This document shows, one piece after another, positions 1 through 7,587 of a stretch of 64,000 nucleotides of DNA (within the stretch, counting starts at the first letter, position 1; each line of letters starts with the position of its first letter). Both the position numbers and the translations under genes were made by a program. The DNA is from DYEP01 sp040755615 (GTDB taxonomy: Bacteria > Bacillota > Sulfobacillia > DUSP01 > DYEP01). The notes under the pieces are model-generated. The model was not told the origin of the DNA and made no database searches. It worked only from the letters and a program-made list of their open reading frames with translations. The stretch spans positions 1 through 64,000 of the forward strand of contig JBFMAL010000004.1 of assembly GCA_040755615.1 (NCBI GenBank), read 5' to 3'.

Positions 1-82
1 TGTTGGATAGGCGGGGCCATTGGCCAAATTGATCTAAAGCCAGGCAGCAACGTCAAACCATGATCAAATTGTCAAGGGTCAA

Positions 83-114
83 TTGCCGAGGAGTAGTCGG
101 CAAACTGCTTTTTT
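83..114 (+). terminator. Rho-independent terminator of a gene left of the window
   Basis: The arms TTGCCGA (83-89) and TCGGCAA (97-103) form a 7-bp stem with a 7-nt loop, followed five bases later by six T residues (109-114). No gene on the plus strand precedes it in the window, so it would end a transcript that begins further left. The gap between stem and T-run is slightly long, which lowers certainty. Confidence 0.45.
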
Positions 115-134
115 CAGCAGAATCTAATTAAGGA

Positions 135-163
135 TTGAATATGTCATGCGGGTGTGCTAGTAT
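135..163 (+). promoter_or_regulatory. Promoter of rpmB (housekeeping sigma, extended -10)
   Basis: TTGAAT (135-140), a 17-nt spacer, then TAGTAT (158-163) preceded by TGC, giving an extended -10. Transcription would start near 170, leaving a leader of about 20 nt that carries only the ribosome binding site of rpmB. Confidence 0.6.
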
Positions 164-190
164 ATTAATCGTGCAAAGGAGGTAATGCAT

Positions 191-382
191 GTGTCCAAAA
201 GGTGCGATATATGCGGGAAGGGCCAGAGCGTAGGTCATAACGTCAGCCATTCACAGATCAAGACAAAACGGCTGTGGACGCCAAATCTGCAAAAGGTAAG
301 GGCTGAGGTGGACGGCACCGTAAAACGCCTGAACGTCTGCACTCGTTGCATTAGGTCCGGAAGAGTGAAAAGAGCGATTTAG
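191..382 (+). CDS. rpmB: 50S ribosomal protein L28
   Basis: Structural protein of the large ribosomal subunit, 63 aa, the usual L28 size. It keeps the family opening (CDICGK, then NVSHS and TKR) and two CxxC pairs (near residues 5-8 and 52-55), so this is the zinc-binding form. The ATG at 185 lies only 2-3 nt after GGAGG (178-182). The GTG at 191 has normal spacing and gives the canonical start MSKRCDICGK, so I place the start there. It has its own promoter and terminator and stands alone, opposite spoVM. In many Bacillota rpmB lies near spoVM, rpe and rsgA; here rpe is 18 kb away. Confidence 0.95.
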   Translation: MSKRCDICGKGQSVGHNVSHSQIKTKRLWTPNLQKVRAEVDGTVKRLNVCTRCIRSGRVKRAI

Positions 383-388
383 CGTAGT

Positions 389-415
389 CCTCCCCTACCG
401 GGAGGTTTTGTTTTT
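389..415 (+). terminator. Rho-independent terminator after rpmB
   Basis: CCTCCC (389-394) pairs with GGGAGG (400-405) around a 5-nt loop, followed by TTTTGTTTTT (406-415). It lies 6 nt after the rpmB stop. The left half overlaps the last codons of the opposite-strand spoVM gene. Confidence 0.85.
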
Positions 416-478
416 CCTGACAAAGGCCTTTAGCAGTCCACCGAGCATCCTGGGTACACGGAATACGAGTATTTTCAT
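395..478 (-). CDS. spoVM: Stage V sporulation protein M (SpoVM), 27 aa
   Basis: A 27-codon gene starting at the ATG at 478 and ending at the TAG at 395-397. The peptide begins MKILVFRVPRMLGG and continues LLKAFVRKN. This fits the SpoVM pattern: MK, a hydrophobic strand, basic-Pro-basic, LGG, then an amphipathic basic helix. In Bacillus subtilis SpoVM is an amphipathic helix that recognises the curved forespore membrane and anchors the coat protein SpoIVA. GGGGGA lies 6 nt before the ATG. It starts 18 nt after the stop of a small membrane-protein gene and probably shares its transcript, driven from the CATA box at 706-714. Synteny with rpmB supports the call. Its 3' end overlaps the rpmB terminator on the other strand. 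Confidence 0.85.
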   Translation of the reverse strand: MKILVFRVPRMLGGLLKAFVRKNKTSR

Positions 479-496
479 ATGTCATCCCCCACTTGT

Positions 497-685
497 TCAG
501 TCTTGATATGAGAATAGGAGCCATCCGCCCCATATCATGCCTATGCTTAGGGCAACAACTATAAACCACCCCGGGATGAACCTGAGCATCATGAGCATGC
601 CCGCCGCGGCCAGCACCACACCTGCGACTTTCCGCACCGCCAGTCTCGCTTTGTAAGACCTGCCGAAACGGCGCACGATCACCAC
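497..685 (-). CDS. Small two-helix membrane protein upstream of spoVM
   Basis: 62-aa basic peptide with a short Arg/Lys-rich N-terminus (about 20 residues) and two hydrophobic stretches (about residues 21-36 and 38-57), so probably a double-spanning membrane protein. I do not recognise the family. The start may be the GTG at 685 or, better spaced from AGGGG, the GTG at 676 (59 aa). It lies directly upstream of spoVM on the same strand behind a sporulation-like promoter box, so a role in spore formation is plausible but is inference from context only. Confidence 0.55.
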   Translation of the reverse strand: MVIVRRFGRSYKARLAVRKVAGVVLAAAGMLMMLRFIPGWFIVVALSIGMIWGGWLLFSYQD

Positions 686-705
686 CCCTCACTGCTTGAC
701 TCTTT

Positions 706-714
706 TATTCTATG
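706..714 (-). promoter_or_regulatory. Candidate mother-cell sigma -10 box (CATAGAATA)
   Basis: The minus strand reads CATAGAATA, an exact match to the SigK-type -10 pattern CATANNNTA. AC dinucleotides lie 15 and 17 nt upstream, near the expected -35. It sits 21 nt before the start codon of the small membrane-protein gene that precedes spoVM. Sporulation control is inferred from this motif and from the gene content. Confidence 0.45.
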
Positions 715-795
715 CCCCGGCTGAACCGCGTGTTCTCATGCACCCGGACCTGTCGTATCAATGACTTACTCCTATTACCGCACCTGGCTCCATCG

Positions 796-1761
796 TTACG
801 GGTTTACCCCGTAAAGCCCTCTCCAGTAGTTTAAAAGATCCCGCAAAGAATGTTCTATGGAGAACTCGGGCTTCCAGCCGGTTGCCTTCCTGAACTTTGT
901 GTTGTCGCCACAGAGCACCATGACATCGGATTGTCGGATTCGAGAAGGGTCTTGCCTGATCTGTATGTCTTTTCTTTCTGACTGGGCAAGAAGCATATGA
1001 AGCACTTCCGAGATCTTCAGGTCATTGCCCGAGCAGATATTATACACCTCACCGGGTTCGCCGCGGAGCGCAGCCAACACGTAGCCGCGGACGGTGTCCC
1101 TGACGTCCGTCAGGTCTCGTCTGGCCTCAAGGTTCCCCACAGATATTACCGGTTCTGCCAGACCTGCCTCGATCTCGGCTATTTGTTTTGCAAAGTTCGA
1201 TTCGGCGAACACGTGTCCCCTCCGCGGTCCCGTGTGGTTGAACGCCCTGGTTCTTACGATAAAAAGCCCGTAGGACTGGTGATACTGGTAACCGAGAAGG
1301 TCCTGCGCCACCTTGCTCACGCCGTATGGTGACAATGGCCTCAGCGGGTTCTCTTCCTTAATCGGCACCTCGTCAGGGTACACCTTCCCATATTCCTCTG
1401 AGGAGCCGGCAATCTGCACCCTGGTGTCAAGGCCCAATTCAACAATGGCCTGAAGGATGTTCACTTGTCCCAGTACGTTTGTCTGGAAAGTCTTGAGAGG
1501 CGCCACCCAGGACGTCGGTACAAAACTCTCTGCCGCCAAGTGGAAGATGACCTGCGGTTTAACCTGCAAAAGGGTTCTCCTCACCGCCGACTGGTCCACG
1601 ATATCACACTCGACCAGCTTGACCCGGGTGAGGTGCTGGATGTTCTCCATCCGGCTCCTCCAGCGGTAGGTGCCATACACATCAAAATTTTCGGTAGCAA
1701 GCAGGTACTCAGCAAGATGACTCCCCGCAAACCCCGTGATCCCTGTTATCAACGCCCTCAA
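796..1761 (-). CDS. GDP-mannose 4,6-dehydratase-like SDR epimerase/dehydratase
   Basis: 321-aa extended short-chain dehydrogenase/reductase. The Rossmann motif TGITGFAG is at residues 6-13, SSEEYGK near 120-126 and the catalytic YxxxK at Y146/K150. An FNHTGPRRG segment (about 175-182) resembles GDP-mannose 4,6-dehydratases and related GDP-6-deoxy-4-keto-mannose reductases. The family acts on nucleotide sugars in the cytoplasm; GDP-mannose to GDP-4-keto-6-deoxymannose is the best guess. The start is TTG at 1761: GGGGAGG lies 8 nt upstream and the product opens MRALITG, whereas the open frame further upstream runs into the previous gene's end. It is the last gene of the 7442-796 operon. Confidence 0.75.
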   Translation of the reverse strand: MRALITGITGFAGSHLAEYLLATENFDVYGTYRWRSRMENIQHLTRVKLVECDIVDQSAVRRTLLQVKPQVIFHLAAESFVPTSWVAPLKTFQTNVLGQVNILQAIVELGLDTRVQIAGSSEEYGKVYPDEVPIKEENPLRPLSPYGVSKVAQDLLGYQYHQSYGLFIVRTRAFNHTGPRRGHVFAESNFAKQIAEIEAGLAEPVISVGNLEARRDLTDVRDTVRGYVLAALRGEPGEVYNICSGNDLKISEVLHMLLAQSERKDIQIRQDPSRIRQSDVMVLCGDNTKFRKATGWKPEFSIEHSLRDLLNYWRGLYGVNP

Positions 1762-1855
1762 CTGATAAACCTCCCCAAAAGGGTATGTCTGCCTCATCAT
1801 ATACTGAGCACCGACAAAAGGTGCCGGCAGCTGGCACGTGGCCAAACTGCCGCCA

Positions 1856-3055
1856 TCAGCTGCCCAGCGGGAAATAGGCGATTCCGCATTGGCGCAGGAG
1901 CAAGGGTTCAAGCATCATGCGTGCATCGTAGACCTGCGCCCTTTTCATCCTGCGGCGGATCTCCGACCAATCAAGATGCAAAAACTCTTGCCACTCAGTC
2001 ATCACCAGCAGGCACGTGGCGCCTTCTACTACAGCATAAGGGTCCCTGTCCGGGGTAAGAGCTGGGTCGAACACAGAAACGGAAAGCCCCTCTGTCCGTA
2101 GCCGTTCATATACCCTTACCGCCACGGATTCTGCCGTGTCGTCTGTGCCCGCCTTGAACGCGAGCCCGAAACCGGCCACGGGACCGCATCCTGCAAGGTC
2201 ACAAACCCGTCTCACGATCAGATCTTCCAGCATGGAATTAGTTGCCTGCAGGACAGACGCCACGTGTGCGTTCATCCCGTACGAGGCGGCCAGGTGGTAC
2301 GTGGCTCTCGTGTCCTTCGGCAGGCATGGCCCTCCCACGCCCGGACCCGGCCGGAACGCTCCCGGGCCTATCCGCGGGTCGGCTGCAATCGCGTCAAGCA
2401 CCCTACGGGCGTCGCAGCCTTCCACGGCACACAGCACGGAGAGGAAATTGGCAAGCGACGTTTTGATCCCGAGGGCCAGATTGGAGCCTAGTTTGATAAG
2501 ACACGCTTCCTCAGGAGTGGTAAGAAACCGAGGTATGCTGTTAGGGTAGCAGAAGCAGGTCTCCACGGTTTCTGCCACAGCCTTCGAGTAGGCGCCGATC
2601 ACAAGCCTGGTTGGCTCAATGGTGTCCGTAAGCGCTCTACCCTCTCTCAGGAACTCGGGGCACACCGCGATCCGAGCTCCCACTATCGCTCGCGCCTGCC
2701 TGAGGATCAGTGGCGTGATCGTGCTTCTTACGACCACAGGATACTCGCCGCGGGGCAATGCACTGCATGCCTCCACCACTTGGCGTTCATCCATCACGCC
2801 CGCGGCATCAACGGGGGTCGCCACGCAAACGAAGCAGATATCATAAACACCGGGGGGGCAGGTGGATCCAAACACAATCCTATTCCTCTCGATGCACTCA
2901 TTCAAACCTTCTTCCGCATACGGAGACCGCCCGGCCGAGAGCATGCCGAGCCGCGCGCCGTCTTTTTCGACGCATGTCACTTCGTGCCCGATACGAGCCA
3001 GGTAACATGACGTGGCACTTCCGACGCGCCCGCCCCCGATCACCAGCACCCTCAT
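1856..3055 (-). CDS. UDP-glucose/GDP-mannose dehydrogenase family protein
   Basis: 399-aa NAD-dependent nucleotide-sugar dehydrogenase, which oxidises the C6 hydroxyl of a UDP- or GDP-sugar to a uronic acid. It has an N-terminal dinucleotide-binding motif (IGGGRVGSAT, residues 6-15), a central domain with the expected PEFLREG (133-139), and the catalytic cysteine C244 in GPGVGGPCLPKD. The family more often has GGSCFPKD. Substrate cannot be told from sequence. ATG at 3055 overlaps the stop of the preceding glycosyltransferase (ATGA) behind GGGAGGGG. It would supply an acidic sugar for the glycosyltransferases of this operon. Confidence 0.85.
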   Translation of the reverse strand: MRVLVIGGGRVGSATSCYLARIGHEVTCVEKDGARLGMLSAGRSPYAEEGLNECIERNRIVFGSTCPPGVYDICFVCVATPVDAAGVMDERQVVEACSALPRGEYPVVVRSTITPLILRQARAIVGARIAVCPEFLREGRALTDTIEPTRLVIGAYSKAVAETVETCFCYPNSIPRFLTTPEEACLIKLGSNLALGIKTSLANFLSVLCAVEGCDARRVLDAIAADPRIGPGAFRPGPGVGGPCLPKDTRATYHLAASYGMNAHVASVLQATNSMLEDLIVRRVCDLAGCGPVAGFGLAFKAGTDDTAESVAVRVYERLRTEGLSVSVFDPALTPDRDPYAVVEGATCLLVMTEWQEFLHLDWSEIRRRMKRAQVYDARMMLEPLLLRQCGIAYFPLGS

Positions 3056-4194
3056 CTGGACCCCTCCCTGACCTCACCGAAGACTTCTTTCAGTCTGGAA
3101 TACATCCTTTCAACCGACGTCTTCCACGAGTAGTTCAAGACGACTCGCCTGGCCATCTCACCCACGTTGCGCGCCTTCTCCCTATTCTCATAACAGTATC
3201 TGAGGAGCCTTGCTAACGCGTCTACGTTCGGCCTGGCCCAGTGGCTCCCTCCGTACACTTCCTGCCTGTCAGTGGCCGGCTCAAGACCGTCGATTGGGAT
3301 CAGGAAAGCAGTCTTATCCGAAAGGTAGTCCATGTGCGCCCCCCAGCGGGTGGTGATAACGGGAAGCCCGCACGCCATCGCCTCCATCACGGTGAGGGAC
3401 CAGCCCTCGCCCCGGGTCGGCAGCACGTAACAGTCGCTTGACCAGTAAAGGGCCAGCATCTGGTTGGCTCTAACAGGCCTCTGGATGATCTCAAGAGCGG
3501 GCAGGTCGTGCCGCCCCGTCTCGCGACGGAAACCCTCTATCTGCTCCCTTAGACGCGAGCCGTCCCGGTCGGTATGTCCGAGGCAGCTCGGATAGGTCTT
3601 GATGGTGAGCAGTACGGGATCCGACCTCTTGAATGCTCGAAAGTAGGCTCGCACAAGGAGGTCCGGTCCTTTTCTATGGATCCACTCAAACGCCGACAAG
3701 AACCTGTAGACGTGGCTCCTTCTACGGGCAGCGGGGGGTTTAAATAGCCAGGTATCAACCCCCAGAGGCATGATCCGGATCTTGTGGTTCGGTACTCCGC
3801 CTGCAACAAACGCCGCCTTGCTCCAGCTGCTGGGCACCCACAATTCGTTTACCAGCTCACAGGCCCTCGCCCATCCCGGAGTAATGCGATCAGACTCAAT
3901 CATCGTCATGCCTATTTTGTAGAAACCCTTTCCTTGCAGGTACTCTTGCACGTATCTCCAGAAGGTGGGCGCGGTAGTACCAAAGACTGCCACCCCCGTG
4001 TCCGCGATCCTGGACGTCACGAGCCTGTCGATCAGCTCAAGGTGAGGTTTGCGGATCCACTCGGCGCCGTCGCGCGGCCCGGGTGCAGGCAGGAAAACCC
4101 GCGCTCCCATGGCGCACAGGTTGCTCACAATATAGCGGTTAACCTGCGTGTACCCGGAAGTATCATACATGTTCCCGAAATAAAACACGTCCAT
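3052..4194 (-). CDS. Glycosyltransferase family 1/4 (GT-B)
   Basis: 380-aa cytoplasmic GT-B glycosyltransferase. The C-terminal half has the donor-site signature EGWSLTVMEAMACGLPV, with the two glutamates of the E-x7-E motif, and a typical FLSAFEWIHRKGPDLLVRA segment for the central strand and helix. The start is the ATG at 4194, whose A is shared with the preceding TGA (TGATG) and which follows GGAGG. A longer frame to 4230 would lie inside the upstream gene. Donor and acceptor are unknown. One of four consecutive glycosyltransferases in this operon. Confidence 0.85.
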   Translation of the reverse strand: MDVFYFGNMYDTSGYTQVNRYIVSNLCAMGARVFLPAPGPRDGAEWIRKPHLELIDRLVTSRIADTGVAVFGTTAPTFWRYVQEYLQGKGFYKIGMTMIESDRITPGWARACELVNELWVPSSWSKAAFVAGGVPNHKIRIMPLGVDTWLFKPPAARRRSHVYRFLSAFEWIHRKGPDLLVRAYFRAFKRSDPVLLTIKTYPSCLGHTDRDGSRLREQIEGFRRETGRHDLPALEIIQRPVRANQMLALYWSSDCYVLPTRGEGWSLTVMEAMACGLPVITTRWGAHMDYLSDKTAFLIPIDGLEPATDRQEVYGGSHWARPNVDALARLLRYCYENREKARNVGEMARRVVLNYSWKTSVERMYSRLKEVFGEVREGSR

Positions 4195-5273
4195 CAGCGT
4201 CTTGCCTCCATGGCCGTTTCGTACACGCACAAAATCCTCTCCACATGCTGCCTGATGGAAAACCTCTCTACTGCACGCTTGCGGCCGAAGGTCCCGAATC
4301 TTCGCCTCAGGTCCTCGGATCTTGCGAGCATTGCCATGGCCTCGTACAGGGCCCGGGGATCTCTTGGAGGTACAAGGAGCCCGGTCACATTCCTGATCAC
4401 AACCTCTGGTACCCCGCCTGCGTTCGTAGCGATCACAGCTCGGCCCGAAGACATCGCCTCAACGAGCACACGGCCGAAAGGTTCCTCCCAGGAAGGCAGA
4501 ACAAGCACGTCCAAAGCAGCCATGACTGCTGGCATATCATGCCTGAACCCGGCGAACACCACGCGGTCGGAAAGCCCGAGCGTAATGACGAGCGCCTTCA
4601 GTTCTTCCTTGAACTCGCCCGAGTTGAACAAGGAATCCCCTACGATCACGAACTTACACGGCAGACCTTCATCAGTCACCATCTTCGCCGCATGCAAAAA
4701 GTCGACGTGTCCCTTCCATCTGATGACTTGCCCCACTACCCCAAACAGCACCTCGCTCCCGCGTACGTTCCAGGCCTGCCTGAGGTGCGCTCCTTTGACC
4801 ATGGGAGCGAATTTACCGGTGTCAACTCCGTTGTGGATGACTACGATTCTCTGATAGGGGATTACTGTGGCAAGTCTCCTCTTGACCGCCGAAGACACTG
4901 CTATCATGTAGTCTACCGCCGCGCTGCTTTGCATCGCCTGCCGTTCCCACACCGGCACCATGTCACGGCAGTGCCCGATGCAGACCGTGTTGCGCATCCT
5001 GGCCAGGTTAAGGCTGAGCGGAATGGCCCTGAACGCGTTGGAGTGAATGAGGTGCGGGGCATAGGCAGCTACTTTTCCCACAAGATCCGTGCCATAAAAA
5101 AGTACCTCCACTCCCAGGGCGCCGAGATCCGCCGAGAAACGCCCCGGCCCCCTGCACACCACCGTCGGTTGGACGAGCTTTCTGTCAAGCGCCGCCAGCA
5201 TCTCAAGAAGGCTCCTTTGTGCCCCCCCGATGTCTGCCACGTGATCAACGTATAATACTCTGAGTGCGGCCAT
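4194..5273 (-). CDS. Glycosyltransferase family 4
   Basis: 359-aa GT-B glycosyltransferase. The N-terminal domain opens LRVLYVDHVADIGGAQRSL, with the glycine-rich GGAQ acceptor-side loop of family 4. The C-terminal domain has GVVGQVIRWKGH and the donor-binding EEPFGRVLVEAMSSGRAVIAT. The start is the ATG at 5273, one base after the TGA of the preceding gene; only a weak G-rich ribosome site precedes it, so it probably depends on coupling. Substrates are unknown. Confidence 0.85.
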   Translation of the reverse strand: MAALRVLYVDHVADIGGAQRSLLEMLAALDRKLVQPTVVCRGPGRFSADLGALGVEVLFYGTDLVGKVAAYAPHLIHSNAFRAIPLSLNLARMRNTVCIGHCRDMVPVWERQAMQSSAAVDYMIAVSSAVKRRLATVIPYQRIVVIHNGVDTGKFAPMVKGAHLRQAWNVRGSEVLFGVVGQVIRWKGHVDFLHAAKMVTDEGLPCKFVIVGDSLFNSGEFKEELKALVITLGLSDRVVFAGFRHDMPAVMAALDVLVLPSWEEPFGRVLVEAMSSGRAVIATNAGGVPEVVIRNVTGLLVPPRDPRALYEAMAMLARSEDLRRRFGTFGRKRAVERFSIRQHVERILCVYETAMEARR

Positions 5274-5274
5274 T

Positions 5275-6345
5275 TCACCGCCCCCCGGCCGCCAGCCTGT
5301 ATGCGGCCACAGTCTGTTCAACAGTGTTTGACCAGGTGTAGGCGAGCGCCCTCGCCCTGCCGGTATATACCATCTTCGCGCCCGTACTCGGATCTCCGAG
5401 TACGAGGGCCATGGTATCCGCTATGCTCTCTACGTTTGTAGGATCAAAGTACATGCAGGCACCGCCTCCTATCTCTTCGAGCTCAGGCAGACGAGACGCA
5501 ACGCACGGAACCCCGTGTGTCATGGCCTCAAGTACCGGTAGGCCGAACCCCTCTGCGAGGCTCGGGTAGACAACCAGATCGGCCTTGGCGTACAGTTTTC
5601 GCAGCGTGAGTTCGCTGACGTACCCCGGGCACAATACTTTATCCTGAAGGCCCAGCTCCTGCACGAGCGCAGCCGCTTGGCTGTACGCCCGAACCCTCTC
5701 ACCCAGGACCACCAGCTTGTGGCCAAAACCCCTTCGCACGAGCAGGGCATATGCCCTGATTAGATTAGGCACGTTCTTCCTCCAGTTGAACCCGCCAACG
5801 TACAAGATGAACCGGTACGGCGCTTGGAGCCTTGGCATGGCGGTAGGGGCCCCCGGAGGGGCAAGGAATATGCGGTCTGCGGGATAGCCGGACAGCTCGG
5901 TAATCAGTCTTTTGGACTGCCTGGAGAGTGTTATAATGGCCTTGCAGTGATCGAGCACTTTTGTGATGTAAGATGTGATGTGCCGTCTGTACGCTGCATC
6001 CACCAGCTCCGGATGAGTAAAGGGTATCATATCAAAAATAGTCGCGACCATCGCCGGGTGGTTTCTGCACACTCCAAGCCCGTTTTTCGCGAGGTGATAC
6101 ACGGTGAAAGGCACCCGTGTCATCCACTGCATATTCTTAGGAGAGTCGGTCCTTATGTGTCCCTCAAGCACCCTGAAGGCCGGACCCATCTTCCGCACTT
6201 CTTCAGGAACCGGCGGGTTTACCAGACCCAACACCTCAACTCCCTTGTCAGTGTCGGCAAAGGCACGGATCAGGCCGAGAGAATATGCAGCGATCCCGTC
6301 TTTGTTCTGTAAAACGTTCTGGTGTAGGTCCATTAGTACTCGCAC
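5275..6345 (-). CDS. Glycosyltransferase family 4
   Basis: 356-aa GT-B enzyme similar in layout to mannosyl- and rhamnosyltransferases that begin MRVLMDLHQ. It has GIAAYSLGLI as the acceptor-side loop, FILYVGGFNWRKNVPNLIRA at the start of the donor domain, and EGFGLPVLEAMTHGVPCVAS as the E-x7-E donor site. The GTG at 6345 is favoured over a TTG at 6366, because AGGTGA lies 5 nt upstream of it and the product then matches the family N-terminus. The start overlaps the upstream stop region by -6 to +1 nt. Substrates are unknown. Confidence 0.85.
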   Translation of the reverse strand: MRVLMDLHQNVLQNKDGIAAYSLGLIRAFADTDKGVEVLGLVNPPVPEEVRKMGPAFRVLEGHIRTDSPKNMQWMTRVPFTVYHLAKNGLGVCRNHPAMVATIFDMIPFTHPELVDAAYRRHITSYITKVLDHCKAIITLSRQSKRLITELSGYPADRIFLAPPGAPTAMPRLQAPYRFILYVGGFNWRKNVPNLIRAYALLVRRGFGHKLVVLGERVRAYSQAAALVQELGLQDKVLCPGYVSELTLRKLYAKADLVVYPSLAEGFGLPVLEAMTHGVPCVASRLPELEEIGGGACMYFDPTNVESIADTMALVLGDPSTGAKMVYTGRARALAYTWSNTVEQTVAAYRLAAGGR

Positions 6346-6350
6346 TTCGT

Positions 6351-7442
6351 TCACCTGCCTTGACAAATTACTCCGTACATTGTTTCAACCATATCCGAGA
6401 ACCGTATTCGTGCTGCGCGACGGCCGTTGCCGCCACGACGCGCCCGTTCATACGCCGCTTCATACCTGGCCGCTATGTTCTCAAACCGGTATTCACGCAC
6501 CCTGGCAAGTCCTGCCGCAGCCATATCGAACCGCTTCTTGTCATCGTTAATCAGTGAGCATAACACCTTACCCAGGTCTCGCTCGTGTACGATCGCGCCC
6601 ACGCCAGGCAGCACTTCCTTTGCTCCCGCGTTCGGAGTGCTCACGCACGGGGTGCCGGACGCCATCGCCTCAAGGTAGGGTACGCCAAAGCCCTCGTAAG
6701 AGCTGCAGGAACAATAAATCCACGCCAACCGGTAGAGCTCAGCGAGTTGCTGATCTGACGCGCGGCGTATGGCGGTGACGCCATGCTGCCCTACGTATTC
6801 CACCCCAACCATCATGAGGCGGGCGGACGGGTGACTGGGCAGTACTTCCCGTAGAAAGGTCTGAAGCAACAGGCTGCCTCTTTTTCGCCCTTTCAGTGTG
6901 CCGACGAAGAGTATGGAGGGTGTCTTTGACTTGGCGCCAGGCGTGAACAGCGAGACGTCTACCCCGACCGGTATCACCATGTCCACAAACGGGAGCGCGT
7001 GGCGAGTCGATTCGGATATGGCCACGTTTATATCCGATCGCATGCCGGACAGGAACTCCATCGCATAGTTAGATGCTTGCAACAGGCTGTAGGCCTGGTT
7101 ATCCGAAAACCGGGCCTCCCATACAGCGGTACCGTAAAACGTCCGTACTGACGGGGTGTCGGCATTCACGTACTGGTTATCTCCGTGGTAGTGCACCACG
7201 TCATACGGGGCGAAATCCACTGACGCCACGGCCAGGGCGAACGCCGCAGGTTCTGCCAGGTGATTCGACCCGGGGGTTCTGAGCGACACGAAACCGTATG
7301 AGGCGTCAGGTCTTGGACCCTGGGAGAACACCGTGACTCTGTGCCCCCTCTTTGTCAGTGTCTCTGCCAGCCTGTGTGCCTGGTAGCCCACGCCTGCCTT
7401 GGAGTTAGAGGGTAGATACCTGCTGACAAACGCGATGTTCAA
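6351..7442 (-). CDS. Glycosyltransferase family 4, first gene of its operon
   Basis: 363-aa GT-B glycosyltransferase. N-terminal motif SKAGVGYQAHRLAETLTKRG; donor half with ILFVGTLKGRKRGSLLL and EGFGVPYLEAMASGTPCVST. The TTG start at 7442 follows GGAGG at 7 nt. It heads the operon 7442-796 (four glycosyltransferases, a nucleotide-sugar dehydrogenase and a GMD-like enzyme) and has a sporulation-like promoter box at 7489-7515. Confidence 0.85.
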   Translation of the reverse strand: MNIAFVSRYLPSNSKAGVGYQAHRLAETLTKRGHRVTVFSQGPRPDASYGFVSLRTPGSNHLAEPAAFALAVASVDFAPYDVVHYHGDNQYVNADTPSVRTFYGTAVWEARFSDNQAYSLLQASNYAMEFLSGMRSDINVAISESTRHALPFVDMVIPVGVDVSLFTPGAKSKTPSILFVGTLKGRKRGSLLLQTFLREVLPSHPSARLMMVGVEYVGQHGVTAIRRASDQQLAELYRLAWIYCSCSSYEGFGVPYLEAMASGTPCVSTPNAGAKEVLPGVGAIVHERDLGKVLCSLINDDKKRFDMAAAGLARVREYRFENIAARYEAAYERARRGGNGRRAARIRFSDMVETMYGVICQGR

Positions 7443-7488
7443 ATTCTCTCCTCCTGTTTAGCCTCGTGCTGTTCGCCTTATGCCTTAA

Positions 7489-7515
7489 CAGTTTATGTAA
7501 AGTTACGCGCAGAGT
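7489..7515 (-). promoter_or_regulatory. Candidate mother-cell sigma promoter (AC-N16-CATAAACTG)
   Basis: The minus strand has AC (7515-7514), 16 nt, then CATAAACTG (7497-7489), the layout expected for SigK-type promoters (AC about 16 nt before CATANNNTA). The box lies about 47 nt before the TTG start at 7442 and immediately downstream of the terminator of the preceding unit. Confidence 0.4.
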
Positions 7516-7538
7516 GCACCTAACACGGCATTTCGGTG

Positions 7539-7567
7539 AAAACTAAGAGGGCCGGCTATTCCGGCCC
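7539..7567 (-). terminator. Terminator after the triple-SPOCS gene
   Basis: On the minus strand GGGCCGG and CCGGCCC (7561-7567 and 7549-7555) form a 7-bp GC stem with a 5-nt loop, followed by TCTTAGTTTT. It lies 21 nt after the stop at 7588 and separates that gene from the glycosyltransferase operon. Confidence 0.75.
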
Positions 7568-7587
7568 CCCTTCCCCTGGTGATTGCT

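Noticed and set aside
351..692. 113-codon minus-strand frame covering spoVM and the small membrane gene
   Set aside because: Arg/Gly/His-rich product without motif; the two other frames give a SpoVM peptide and a two-helix membrane protein with ribosome sites.
3784..4854. Long plus-strand frame of 356 codons
   Set aside because: It lies opposite two well-supported glycosyltransferase genes, its product has no recognisable motif and no ribosome site, and high GC content readily creates such antisense frames.
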